A program made the position numbers and the translations under genes. Shown in pieces: positions 35,201-41,845 of a stretch of DNA of 64,000 nucleotides. The first letter of the stretch is position 1; each line of letters starts with the position of its first letter. The notes below the pieces were generated by a model, which saw only the letters and a program-made list of their open reading frames with translations, was not told the origin of the DNA and made no database searches. This stretch comes from Tropicimonas sediminicola (GTDB lineage: Bacteria; Pseudomonadota; Alphaproteobacteria; Rhodobacterales; Rhodobacteraceae): the NCBI RefSeq assembly GCF_900188335.1, contig NZ_FZOY01000001.1, forward strand, positions 806,001 to 870,000, given 5' to 3'.

Positions 35201-37660
35201 AACGACAACCCGCTCACCGGCGGCGAGGGGACGGGCGGGCTCGCCTACGGCATCTTCGTCTCCGACTGGAGCGGTTCCGGCGCCGCCAACCGTATCACGG
35301 CGAACTACGACTTCCTGACGATCCGGGCCCTCGACGATGTCATCGCGACGATCTCTGTCGACGATCCGACCCTGGTCGAGGATGGTGACACGGGCGAGAC
35401 CACGCTCAGCTTCACCCTCAGCTCGGATGCGCCGATCAGCGGCGATGCGGATGTCTCCTTCATACTGACGGGGACCACCGCCTCGGCGCCGGACAGCCCG
35501 GCCACGGTGACCTTCGTCAATGGTGTCGCGTCCATCGATGTGACCGTCGCCAACGACGACATGGCGGATGCGGACGACCTCATCGGCATCGAACTCACGG
35601 CCATCGCGCCGTCGACGGGCTCGGCCATCACCGCAACGCTGCAGCTTGGCGACACGATCGGCTTCGGCACAGTGGCCGAGGACGATGCGGCGCCCATGGG
35701 AGGCGACGACACCGCGAACACGCCGCTGGATCAGGCCCTTACCATCGCTGCCGCGGATCTGTTGTCGAACGACACGGATGCGGATGACACCGGTGCAGGC
35801 GCCCTGACAATCACCGGCGTCGGGACCGATGGCGCGGACGGTGGCACGGCCAACGGCGGCACCGTCGCGATCGACACCAATGGCGACGTGGTCTACACGC
35901 CGGCGGCGGGCTTCAGCGGGGAAGACACGTTCTCCTACGTGGTCAGCGACCCGGGCGGAAATACCGGAACCGCCACCGTCACCGTCTATGTGACCAACGT
36001 CGTCATCGACGCGACGATCCAGGTTTCGGGCGAGACGACCTACGGGACCAATTCGTTCGACATCGCCCTGTCGTCGGCGACCTCGGAAGGGGTCACGATC
36101 AAGTCGATCGAGTTCGACATCGGCACGGCGACCATGTCCTATGGTCTGGATCTCTCCGGCTCCAGCCCGTTCCTGGGCGCCGCCTGGGATCCGACCGGCA
36201 GCGCAGGCGACGCCGGCGCGCAGGGCCTGCAGTTCAACGACAACGTCGTCGGGCTGGTGGACCAGAACGGCGCCATTCTGCCTGCCACCGGATCGCCGGG
36301 CTTCACCGGAACAACGGGCATCTATCCCTTCGCTGACCAGCTTGCGGGCCCGATCGGTCCGGGCGGCTATCGGACGATGATACTGAACTTCGACAACTTC
36401 GATGTGGGCGAGGCCTTCGACTTCGGCATGGATATCGATCCGCAGTCGATCCAGGGCGCGTCCGGGACCGGCGAGGCCGGGGCCGTCTCCGGCGGCGAGA
36501 TCGCCGGGACGACGATCACCGTGACCTTCGATGACGGTTTCGGAAACGACATCGTCCTCACGCGGCAACTCGAACTGACCGGGCTCAACACCTCGCAAGC
36601 GACCTTCTCGAACGCCCAGGCGGTCTCCGCTCCGACTCTCGAAGTGGTTGGCGCGACCGATACGGCGCGCCGGGTCGAGACCTCGTCGGTCAACCATACG
36701 GTCGAGGTCAGCGGAGTGGTGCCGGGGGCGACGGTGGAGCTCTACCTCGTCGATGCGTCCGGCTACGAGAAGCACGGTGCGAACGGCTCGGCCACGCTCC
36801 CCTCGGATCTGTTCCATGGCAACGACATGGATGTGGCCCCGACAATCCTGTCTGCCGTCGCCGACGGCTCCGGGGTGGCGACCTTCGACATCACCCTGAA
36901 CGAGACGGACAACGGCGCAGCGCCCGCGACGGTGGATGGCCTGTTCTTCCTGTCGGCCGGCGTCGTGGACGGGCAGGGGAACCTGCTTAGCGCCCTGGCG
37001 GAACCGGCGGAGCTCAAGCTGGTGGAGGCCGCCAACCAGGCGCCCGAGATCACCTCGCTCGATGCTTTCCTCTTCACAGAAGGTCAGGCCGGAGCCGTCT
37101 TCACGGCGATGGCCACCGACCCGGAGAACGATCCGATCACCTTCGATCTGGGAGGTGCCGACGCCAGCCGGTTCTTCATCGACGCAACGACCGGGGAAGT
37201 GACGCTTGTCGATGCGCCGGTCTTCACCATCGCCGACGAAGACATCGCGACGGTGGAGGACGTGGTGCAGACCCTGAACATCTCGGTGATCGCGTCGGAC
37301 GGGCAGGACCAGACCGTGCAGGACGTGACGGTCGAGTTCCTGAAGGACAGCGACGGCGACACCGTCGCCGACCTGAACGACAACGCGATCCTCGTCGCCA
37401 ACACCGACCAGGCCGATAGCAACCAGGACGGCTACGGAGACGTGCTGGATGCGGATATCAACGGGGATGGCTTCGTCAGCATCCTGGATTTCTCGATCCT
37501 GTCGACGGCCTTCAACACGCAGCTTGGGGATCCGGGCTACGACGATCGTGCCGACCTGAACTACGACCTGGCGATCACCCTGACCGACTTCTCCGCGCTG
37601 TCGGCGCAGTTCAACACCGTCCTGCCCCAGCTGTCCTCGGTGGATCTGATCGAGATCTGA
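26249..37660 (+). CDS. Giant modular extracellular protein with sugar-dehydrogenase-like propeller and C-terminal dockerin
   Basis: 3803 residues, acidic, Asp/Asn/Gly/Thr-rich, no N-terminal signal peptide. Approximate order: 1-550 beta-propeller of the glucose/sorbosone dehydrogenase type (LYVSQQNGIIKVYDL, EENHSTNGMD, SPGYRNAYD, YGGHPNP). 557-578 TSP3-like Asp repeat. 585-870 lectin-like. 876-975 cadherin-like. 980-1162 and 1288-1465 malectin-like. 1168-1280 Ig-like. 1630-1810, 2259-2500 and 3254-3595 three copies of an unnamed module. 1932-2115 CBM6/35-like. 2142-2256 SdrD-B-like. 2610-2720 and 3150-3255 cadherin-like. 2725-3030 second TSP3 plus lectin-like unit. 3030-3148 Calx-beta-like. 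3597-3710 cadherin. 3740-3797 type-I dockerin with two Ca-binding loops (DINGDGFVSILDFS, DLNYDLAITLTDFS). It ends SSVDLIEI. The cohesin gene follows 43 nt later. I infer a secreted glycan-binding oxidoreductase-like protein docked on that partner. Confidence 0.85.
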   Translation: MAITQTFSQTTLTGTNLTNPTSLQIGPDGRLYVSQQNGIIKVYDLTKSGDTWVASNEETITLINEIPNHDDDGDLNTSVTNRQVTGIVVEGTAENPILYVSSSDPRIGAGGSGNDSNLDTNSGIISRLTWNGTSWDKVDLVIGLPRSEENHSTNGMDIRLEQVEVAPGVFETHEIMYVMSGGHDNKGAPSNNFAYTPEYYYSAAMLRIDLTQLAEMEQELQANGGLNGGTAYVDEYVYALPTLDDPTRTNVTAVTGDGAIDSASGTTGAADQEAGDTFGGNDGRNQAKYDPDGPVQVYSPGYRNAYDVVITEAGNLYTFDNGPNNGWGGDPVASDGTEVTSDTQVATNQPNLTDNTNDSDPDNLHIVQEGTYGGHPNPTRASGAAAGLWSGQGGGLSEDVQLTPTSDPSNDPNTVWDDLPEDWDTITGGITNPIEGVYYGGDSNPGPKDESLLSIGSSTNGITEYTADNIGDGGPGTEYLATVSFNGNLTLIEVATDGTAAGSTVTDTETISVGGTPLDVTALDNGGIPGSGGTGAGAMFVAQIGADNIIVLEPGDPPGIDLDADNDGVLDKNDPLQFDPDNGTQTILQGGETLFWDFNPAAGNNPGPSGEYNIGMNGWMIDGSGEINPDVLIDDPSADLLTDLNNTIRGGAPGVVQIKQVDDGDAYQGNNTQNDALQGGFTPAADVGTFTIRVPIFNPYSSVGLDQNFGAVGFALGDGSQQNYLKVMAGVGGGVPRLQVYYEEGDAGVVDISVNGSTDADFNNAATNASGNSLFELYLTVDLTQGTPTAQAYYNYELTPGGGMVLAQPKAIGGPITLQGEVLKAVTGQKTIQDESGNDLPSSAIVTLLATSFGAETPFEANFVDMEITSTAQAIAPVAQDDEFTATPDQPVVIDVADLLANDSDANATDTLTVTGVSNAQNGSVVLDDNGTAGDATDDLVIFTPNAGFEGDATFEYTVSDGTGLNDTAMVTIALANQVLLYRINAEAETISALPGSPLDPNGEVDWVGIGGTGAATVGGASVNTGTISTQNTSGRATTGPYAVPDYVPQALFEKERYDPSSGAEMEWDFSAPTQGTYTVNLFMGNGYGGTSQPGERVFDIFIEGQLVEDDLDLSATLGHQVGGMFTYEVLVTDGNLDIDFGHVVENPLVNGIEIYGPASGAPVDTTAPLIAEIDVQPLSTQAGNDQPISVFVTFTDNEGVDTDTILGTTLSVSGGPIGSDPTTVIITGADGDPSIVAEYIVDAPDGGWPANTPYTFEVSGVTDEAGNAVVAAAEGYTFAAPVEPGDVVYRVNAGGAQIAAGDGGPAWSEDQSASTANGSANTGTPSQYLDLTAPAQDTTYGAAFTGANNTTLPDAIFSTERYSEVANPDNMSWDFVVADGDYIVNLYFAEVWTGAQSAGARVFDINIENMLVEDDFDITAVFGWNTADVRSYEVTVADGVLDIDFLKGSANNPKISAIEIVAASDATPVDSFNGTPATGDDFSNDNQNPDDVTLNLGANTLVSSAENSDSDFITFEVQAGQQLTAINLLDFVNEGSNAVFLGIQQGGTMPSQSDIENGSATLDGGLVFNETQVGNDILPLLASNTVEGAGQPTNGLSLPLGPGVYTLWFNQNQDLTVSTLELVTEEIPASTAAAEILVDTTGINGSTYGNQSFNISNTGDVAITKVTFDLSSAILPEVVFDPNGTAGDGTAKGFTPDGGSEVTTGVTDHSFTGAYEGGFYGLEIDFSDFQNGETLTFGLDVDPISIKGAASPGPNASGSVSGFELIGSTVTVEFADGTSVTSNLFDAGNEADAVAVVTAGAPEAPTIGLLNGASPSTVNSANQTIVILGTPNAEVTLLQVEAGMFIDGIDGPNAPDGYDVDPYEANSAISRTVFTGTLDSNGQLAVPVTLLDSDDEGGLNHFVAVVNGADGKTSQTSNKIVVEFDASATGPGGSYLPNAQGNFIFEAEDGLNNGPGGFEIKDASQLEAGHAQPSNDYIETSTNHFGNNAGNGETLTYKFTPETDGFIRINLISSYQGADATEENDAWTKIQLDGVDIPALDRSVPLVSNNGFYKTYQSGQASTDWKLANKNVDNNGQPIVIPVEGGKTYDFLLSERSAGFEIDKIALEFFETDPGNTSFGGFANLNGQELSELALPGAEISGRVFADANDNNVDDSEPGVAGVTVELLDSAGSVVATAVSTDNGGYVFANLADGTYSVRFPTDLNGDPLVLANQGGDDTADSDADPSNNGETQQVTVVAGDVVSDVDAGYDREIVLVGAATLEVTVNSDNVQSSNYGNNSFVLTNVGDKDIAKVEIDVTNAIFTDAVFDPFGEAGDTVAKHLTINTTGGTGVDAPDLGTSSAPGSSYLGAGGILGFEGVQLTFDPNSSGGFNSGESVGFAVDMDPNSIAGATKSTLDSGASPAWDIGGISGAELIGSTFTVTFTDGSTATGYLSGAGNQAGSKGLASQDSPDLSPTLTVNGLVPGGVGTYQDGGPSIIIDGPAGETVRVVVAKGIIQPVNNNFPDDPSNPNEYHDQLDAQLAALAASDFPANNAAEFLTVDVVLTGTPQDISGLFDFSQVTQGQQLAVDESTLPLGIVAAVIDPTNNDLPKGPVTDSIYLTHSVNADPVAQDDAFSVDENAAIVGGDVFADNGNGPDSDANLTDVLTVSEVNGVPGDVGVQVTLPSGALLTLNGDGTFDYDPNGIDVPAGEIATDTFTYTISDGNGGVDTATATISINGVVNPLDIDDDGILNTDDPFAYDGSNGLDRVLVAGGSFTQDFNTPTDHPFDADGGFTGILVNQAFDYGNPTDPAADPYGNRTNEADVSISGGTLNVLSTETDAFSTGTGTNNTLADGYQSAVDVSGLTTFEVHARASSADWLASTSQNGYSQFGITLGAGGTDDFVKLVISDRGNGAPAIQIANNQSLAVGEQNYSVNAANGPSVDLSLVGDIEFRLIVDKSAGANGQVIGQVDFLAASDGSLLTSFTSPPVDILANSSLLDAMANDNPLTGGEGTGGLAYGIFVSDWSGSGAANRITANYDFLTIRALDDVIATISVDDPTLVEDGDTGETTLSFTLSSDAPISGDADVSFILTGTTASAPDSPATVTFVNGVASIDVTVANDDMADADDLIGIELTAIAPSTGSAITATLQLGDTIGFGTVAEDDAAPMGGDDTANTPLDQALTIAAADLLSNDTDADDTGAGALTITGVGTDGADGGTANGGTVAIDTNGDVVYTPAAGFSGEDTFSYVVSDPGGNTGTATVTVYVTNVVIDATIQVSGETTYGTNSFDIALSSATSEGVTIKSIEFDIGTATMSYGLDLSGSSPFLGAAWDPTGSAGDAGAQGLQFNDNVVGLVDQNGAILPATGSPGFTGTTGIYPFADQLAGPIGPGGYRTMILNFDNFDVGEAFDFGMDIDPQSIQGASGTGEAGAVSGGEIAGTTITVTFDDGFGNDIVLTRQLELTGLNTSQATFSNAQAVSAPTLEVVGATDTARRVETSSVNHTVEVSGVVPGATVELYLVDASGYEKHGANGSATLPSDLFHGNDMDVAPTILSAVADGSGVATFDITLNETDNGAAPATVDGLFFLSAGVVDGQGNLLSALAEPAELKLVEAANQAPEITSLDAFLFTEGQAGAVFTAMATDPENDPITFDLGGADASRFFIDATTGEVTLVDAPVFTIADEDIATVEDVVQTLNISVIASDGQDQTVQDVTVEFLKDSDGDTVADLNDNAILVANTDQADSNQDGYGDVLDADINGDGFVSILDFSILSTAFNTQLGDPGYDDRADLNYDLAITLTDFSALSAQFNTVLPQLSSVDLIEI

Positions 37661-37703
37661 CTTCGCGTCGATCGTAACCTGTTACCTTTTTGGAGCTTCC
37701 CAG

Positions 37704-40700
37704 ATGGCCCGTATTATCATTGATCTCGACATTCTGGCCCCCGGCGTTCAGTCGGTCGCCGAGCTTGAAGTCGGCGACACCTTTGAAGTGCAGATCCTGC
37801 TCGAGGCCGACGCAAACGAGCAATACGACGGCGCCGAGTTCCACATCGGCTACGATCCTTCGGTTCTGTCGGCGACGAGTGTCGTGAGCGAGGCCAGTGC
37901 CGAGCTTCCGATCGCCCTCATCCCGGCGTCTTTCGACAACACCTCGGGAGAGATCGATTTTTCCCGGGGCACTTTTTCGGCTGCGCCAAGTGGTGACCTC
38001 GTTCTGGCGACCTTTACTTTCGAAGTGGTCGGCGAGGGATCGACAGATCTTGCCTTCAGTGACTCCTTTCCATTCTCCGACGTGACATTCGGAGGCGTCT
38101 CCATCCTCGACGGCACGGATGGGGCCAGCGTGTCTGTAGGGGGCGAAAACACCCCGCCGGTGGCCAGCGACGACACGGCGAGCACGTCCGAGGACACGGC
38201 GGTGACGGTGTCGGTGCTCGACAACGACGGCGACGCGGATGGCGATGCGGTGGTGGTGACCGGGGCGTCGGATCCGGCGAACGGCTCGGTCGAGGTCAAC
38301 TCGGACGGCACGATCACCTACACGCCGGACGCCGAGTTCAACGGCACCGACAGCTTCACCTACGACGTCTCGGACGGCAACGGCGGCACCGACACCGCCA
38401 AGGTCGAGGTGACTGTGAACGCGGTGGACGACGCGCCGGTCGCGTCCGACGACACCGGTTTCTCGACGCCGTTCAACACGGCGCTGACGATCAACGCGGC
38501 GGACCTCCTCGTCAATGACGACGACGGCGATCCGGAGCTGACCCAGGCGCTCGGCGTGACCGGTGTCGGGTCGGCCTCGGGCGGCACGGTGGGGCTCGAC
38601 AACGGCGTCATCACCTTCACACCGACGCCCAGCAGCACCGGGGCAGCGAGCTTCGAATACACGATGACCGACGGGTCGGGCCAGAGCGCAACGGCGACGG
38701 TCTCGGTCAGCGTCGGCGCGAACACCCCGCCGGTGGCCAGCGACGACACGGCGAGCACGTCCGAGGACACGGCGGTGACGGTGTCGGTGCTCGACAACGA
38801 CGGCGACGCGGACGGCGATGCGGTGGTGGTGACCGGGGCGTCGGATCCGGCAAACGGGTCGGTCGAGGTCAACTCGGACGGCACGATCACCTACACGCCG
38901 GACGCCGAGTTCAACGGCACCGACAGCTTCACCTACGACGTCTCGGACGGCAACGGCGGCACCGACACCGCCACGGTCGAGGTGACGGTGAACGGCACGG
39001 CGCGCATGGTTCTGGACACCGACACCTCGGCCGCCGGCGTGCAATCGGTCGCGGACCTGGCCGTGGGGGACGGCTTCGAGGTGCTGGTGCTGCTCGAGAC
39101 CGGGGCGGGCCAGCAATACGACGCCGCCGAATTCCACCTCGACTTCGACCCCAGCGTTCTCGCTGCGACCGGCATCACGGTGCTGAGCGGCGCCGAGCTG
39201 CCGCTGGAGCTGGTTCCGGACGCCTTCGACAACACCGCCGGCACGGTCGACTTCGTGCGCGGCACGGTGTCGAACTTCCCGTCCGGCTCGCTCGCGCTGG
39301 CGACGATCAGCTTCGACGTGGTGGGCGCAGGCTCGACGGACCTCGCCTTCAGCGACGCCTTCCCGCGCGAGACCGGCGTGACCTTCGCCGGGTCCAGCAT
39401 CCTCGAGGGCACGGAGGGCGCGACCGTCAACGCGACCGCGCAGAACACCCCGCCAGTGGCCAGCGACGACACGGCGAGCACGTCGGAGGACACGGCGGTG
39501 ACGGTGTCGGTGCTCGACAACGACGGCGACGCGGATGGCGATGCGGTTGTGGTGACGAAGATCGCCGGTGTCGATGCGATCGTCGACGCGGCCATCTTGC
39601 TTTCCAGCGGCGCGACGGCGACGCTCCGGTCCGACGGCACGATCAGCTACGATCCCAATGGGGCGTTCGATGGCTTGAATGCCGGGCAGACCGGGGCGGA
39701 CAGCTTCAGTTACGTCATCGCGGATGCGCAAGGCGCCGAGGCGAGCGCTCAGGTCGACGTCAGCATCAACGGCAAGGATGAGACGCCCGGCGGTGACGGC
39801 ATCGGGCTGTGGCTGTTCGAGGACGGGTCGCCCGGGAAGGACGAGACAGCGCAGGACAACACGGCGCTGTTCCGCAACGGGGCCTTCGTGTCCGGCGGCG
39901 CGGCGCAGTTCGACGGGGCGAACGACTATGTCGAGATCCCCGACCTGCCGCTCTACGACCTCGAGGAGGGCAGCATCGCGATCACCCTGACCGTCGCCGA
40001 CCTGAACGGCCTGTCCGGCCTCTTCTCTCGGGACAGCTCGGGCTACGACGGCGGCGGCCATGTGAGCGCCTGGGTCGACAGCGGCGGCGCGGTGCTGGTG
40101 CGCCACCAGACGACGTCGACCTCCTATACGGTCGAGACGGCCGCCGGCGTGGTCTCGGAGGGCGAGCAGATCTCGCTGGTCTACCGGTTCAGCGACGCGG
40201 GCGGCATGGAGCTGCTCCAGGACGACGGCCTCGGCAACCTGACGCTCCTCGCGCAGAACGCCAGTGCCGACGTGAGCCTCGCCGGCAACGACGAGCCCTG
40301 GGTCGTCGGCGCGGCGCAATCCCGTTCCGGAGACGGCATCGCCGACAGGATCGAGGACTTCCTCGAAGGCTCCATCGACCGCTTCGAGATCTATACCGGG
40401 GCGCCGCCCTCGGTCGATCCGAACCTTCCGCCGACCGCGGCGCCCGACAGCGCCACGACGCAGGAGGACACCGCGCTCACGAACATCGCCGTGCTGGGCA
40501 ACGATGGCGACGCCGACGGCGACCTGCCGCTCGTCCTGGCCGGTGTGGTGCAGCCGGCGAACGGCACGGTGACGCAGAATGCGGACGGGACGCTGAACTA
40601 CACGCCCGACGCCGATTTCTTCGGCACCGACGTGGTGCTCTACACGGTCCGCGATGCCCGCGGCGCGACCTCGCAGGGCGTTCTGACCATCGAGGTCAGC

Positions 40701-41618
40701 CCGGTCGACGATCCGGCCATCGCCAACGATGACAGCGGTGCGACGCTGGTGAACACGCCCGTCGCGATCTCGGTCCTGGCGAACGATGTCGATGTCGACG
40801 GCCCCGCGCCGAGCATCGCAAGCTTCGACGCGACCTCCGCCAACGGCGGGACGATCACCAGCGCCGGCGGGGTGCTGACCTACACCCCCGCGGCGGGGTT
40901 CGAGGGGGCGGACAGCTTCGGCTACACCCTCGCAGGCGGCGACAGCGCGGTGGTGACGGTCAACGTGTCGGACGTGCCGCAGCCGGAACCCGGCATCGGG
41001 CTGTGGCTGTTCGAGGACGGGTCGCCCGGGAAGGACGAGACAGTGCAGGACAACACGGCGCTGTTCCGCAACGGGGCCTTCGTGTCCGGCGGCGCGGCGC
41101 AGTTCGACGGGGCGAACGACTATGTCGAGATCCCCGACCTGCCGCTCTACGACCTCGAGGAGGGCAGCATCGCGATCACCCTGACCGTCGCCGACCTGAA
41201 CGGCCTGTCCGGTCTCTTCTCGCGGGACAGCTCGGGCTACGACGGCGGCGGCCATGTGAGCGCCTGGGTCGACAGCGGCGGCGCTGTGCTGGTGCGCCAC
41301 CAGACGACGTCGACCTCCTATACGGTCGAGACGGCCGCCGGCGTGGTCTCGGAGGGCGAGCAGATCTCGCTGGTCTACCGCTTCAGCGACGCGGGCGGCA
41401 TGGAGCTGCTCCAGGACGACGGCCTCGGCAACCTGACGCTCCTCGCCCAGAACGCCGGCGCCGACGTGAGCCTCGCCGGCAACGACGAGCCCTGGGTCGT
41501 CGGCGCGGCGCAATCCCGCTCCGGAGACGGCGTCGCCGACAGGATCGAGGACTTCCTCGAAGGCTCCATCGACCGCTTCGAGATCTATACCGGGGCGGAC
41601 GATTTCATCTTCGTCTGA
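37704..41618 (+). CDS. Two-cohesin scaffold-like protein with cadherin-type and LamG-like repeats
   Basis: 1304 residues, GGAG 9 nt upstream, no signal peptide. Residues 2-143 and 432-580 are cohesin-like: VGDTFEVQILLEAD, AEFHIGYDPSVLSAT, FDNTSGEIDFSRG, LATFTFEVVGEGSTDLAFSD, each repeated with variation in the second copy. Between and after them lie cadherin-like units at 149-242, 243-341, 342-431, 580-696 and 903-1096 (SDDTASTSEDTAVTVSVLDN type). Two LamG/concanavalin-like domains at 699-900 and 1097-1298 (GIGLWLFEDGSPGKDE, AQFDGANDYVEIPDLPLYDL) are almost identical in DNA. It ends GADDFIFV. Cohesins bind dockerins; the gene just upstream ends in one. The LamG and cadherin parts suggest glycan or surface attachment. 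It could anchor the giant protein and other dockerin proteins. Pairing is inferred from adjacency. Confidence 0.85.
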   Translation: MARIIIDLDILAPGVQSVAELEVGDTFEVQILLEADANEQYDGAEFHIGYDPSVLSATSVVSEASAELPIALIPASFDNTSGEIDFSRGTFSAAPSGDLVLATFTFEVVGEGSTDLAFSDSFPFSDVTFGGVSILDGTDGASVSVGGENTPPVASDDTASTSEDTAVTVSVLDNDGDADGDAVVVTGASDPANGSVEVNSDGTITYTPDAEFNGTDSFTYDVSDGNGGTDTAKVEVTVNAVDDAPVASDDTGFSTPFNTALTINAADLLVNDDDGDPELTQALGVTGVGSASGGTVGLDNGVITFTPTPSSTGAASFEYTMTDGSGQSATATVSVSVGANTPPVASDDTASTSEDTAVTVSVLDNDGDADGDAVVVTGASDPANGSVEVNSDGTITYTPDAEFNGTDSFTYDVSDGNGGTDTATVEVTVNGTARMVLDTDTSAAGVQSVADLAVGDGFEVLVLLETGAGQQYDAAEFHLDFDPSVLAATGITVLSGAELPLELVPDAFDNTAGTVDFVRGTVSNFPSGSLALATISFDVVGAGSTDLAFSDAFPRETGVTFAGSSILEGTEGATVNATAQNTPPVASDDTASTSEDTAVTVSVLDNDGDADGDAVVVTKIAGVDAIVDAAILLSSGATATLRSDGTISYDPNGAFDGLNAGQTGADSFSYVIADAQGAEASAQVDVSINGKDETPGGDGIGLWLFEDGSPGKDETAQDNTALFRNGAFVSGGAAQFDGANDYVEIPDLPLYDLEEGSIAITLTVADLNGLSGLFSRDSSGYDGGGHVSAWVDSGGAVLVRHQTTSTSYTVETAAGVVSEGEQISLVYRFSDAGGMELLQDDGLGNLTLLAQNASADVSLAGNDEPWVVGAAQSRSGDGIADRIEDFLEGSIDRFEIYTGAPPSVDPNLPPTAAPDSATTQEDTALTNIAVLGNDGDADGDLPLVLAGVVQPANGTVTQNADGTLNYTPDADFFGTDVVLYTVRDARGATSQGVLTIEVSPVDDPAIANDDSGATLVNTPVAISVLANDVDVDGPAPSIASFDATSANGGTITSAGGVLTYTPAAGFEGADSFGYTLAGGDSAVVTVNVSDVPQPEPGIGLWLFEDGSPGKDETVQDNTALFRNGAFVSGGAAQFDGANDYVEIPDLPLYDLEEGSIAITLTVADLNGLSGLFSRDSSGYDGGGHVSAWVDSGGAVLVRHQTTSTSYTVETAAGVVSEGEQISLVYRFSDAGGMELLQDDGLGNLTLLAQNAGADVSLAGNDEPWVVGAAQSRSGDGVADRIEDFLEGSIDRFEIYTGADDFIFV
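38148..38420 (+). repeat. Cadherin-type DNA repeat, copy 1
   Basis: A 273-bp in-frame unit (91 codons) nearly identical to 38721-38993; only a handful of bases differ. It encodes NTPPVASDDTASTSED and on to VEVTVN. A shorter third copy of the first 114 bp lies at 39444-39557. Confidence 0.85.
38721..38993 (+). repeat. Cadherin-type DNA repeat, copy 2
   Basis: Second copy of the 273-bp unit, offset 573 bp (191 codons) from copy 1. Near identity at silent positions points to recent duplication or ongoing gene conversion. Confidence 0.85.
39798..40403 (+). repeat. LamG-domain DNA repeat, copy 1
   Basis: A 606-bp in-frame unit (202 codons) from GGCATCGGGCTGTGG to ACCGGGGCG. It matches copy 2 at all but about ten bases, several of them silent. 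Confidence 0.9.
40992..41597 (+). repeat. LamG-domain DNA repeat, copy 2
   Basis: Second copy, offset exactly 1194 bp. Protein changes are few, such as ETAQDN to ETVQDN and NASADV to NAGADV. Recombination between the copies would delete one LamG plus the cadherin pair between them and keep the frame. Confidence 0.9.
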
Positions 41619-41636
41619 CCTGTCCAGGGATATGCC

Positions 41637-41661
41637 GGGCCAGCCTTTCGCAGGCTGGCCC
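41637..41661 (+). terminator. Stem-loop after the cohesin gene
   Basis: GGGCCAGCC and GGCTGGCCC form a perfect 9-bp stem with a 7-nt loop TTTCGCA, 19 nt after the stop. Only GCGTTCC follows, so it is a T-poor terminator candidate. Confidence 0.55.
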
Positions 41662-41793
41662 GCGTTCCATTCCACGTCGGATCGCACGCCGGGCAGGGTG
41701 TCAGCGGGCAAACCAGGCAAGGTGGCAGGGAGCATGACGCCACGGCTGCCGCTGTTTCCGGTGCCGCGCCCTGCGGCGGGCCGGGATAGGAAA

Positions 41794-41822
41794 GGCCCCG
41801 CCGGCGTGAAGCCGGCGGGGCC
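41794..41822 (-). terminator. Stem-loop after the nuclease-nucleotidase gene
   Basis: GGCCCCGCCGGC and its complement form a perfect 12-bp stem with loop GTGAA. On the minus strand it lies just past the stop at 41846 and is followed by TTTCCT. It also faces the cohesin transcript, so it may act in both directions. Confidence 0.65.
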
Positions 41823-41845
41823 GGATCGTTCCGCTATCCGTCCTG

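Noticed and set aside
38148-39557. Regular repeats that might suggest a CRISPR array
   Set aside because: Units are 114-273 bp, in frame and coding for cadherin-type domains; there are no short repeats with unique spacers.
26249-41618. RTX calcium-binding nonapeptides to explain secretion
   Set aside because: No GGxGxDxLx repeats were found; the Asp-rich loops present are TSP3-like and dockerin-type.
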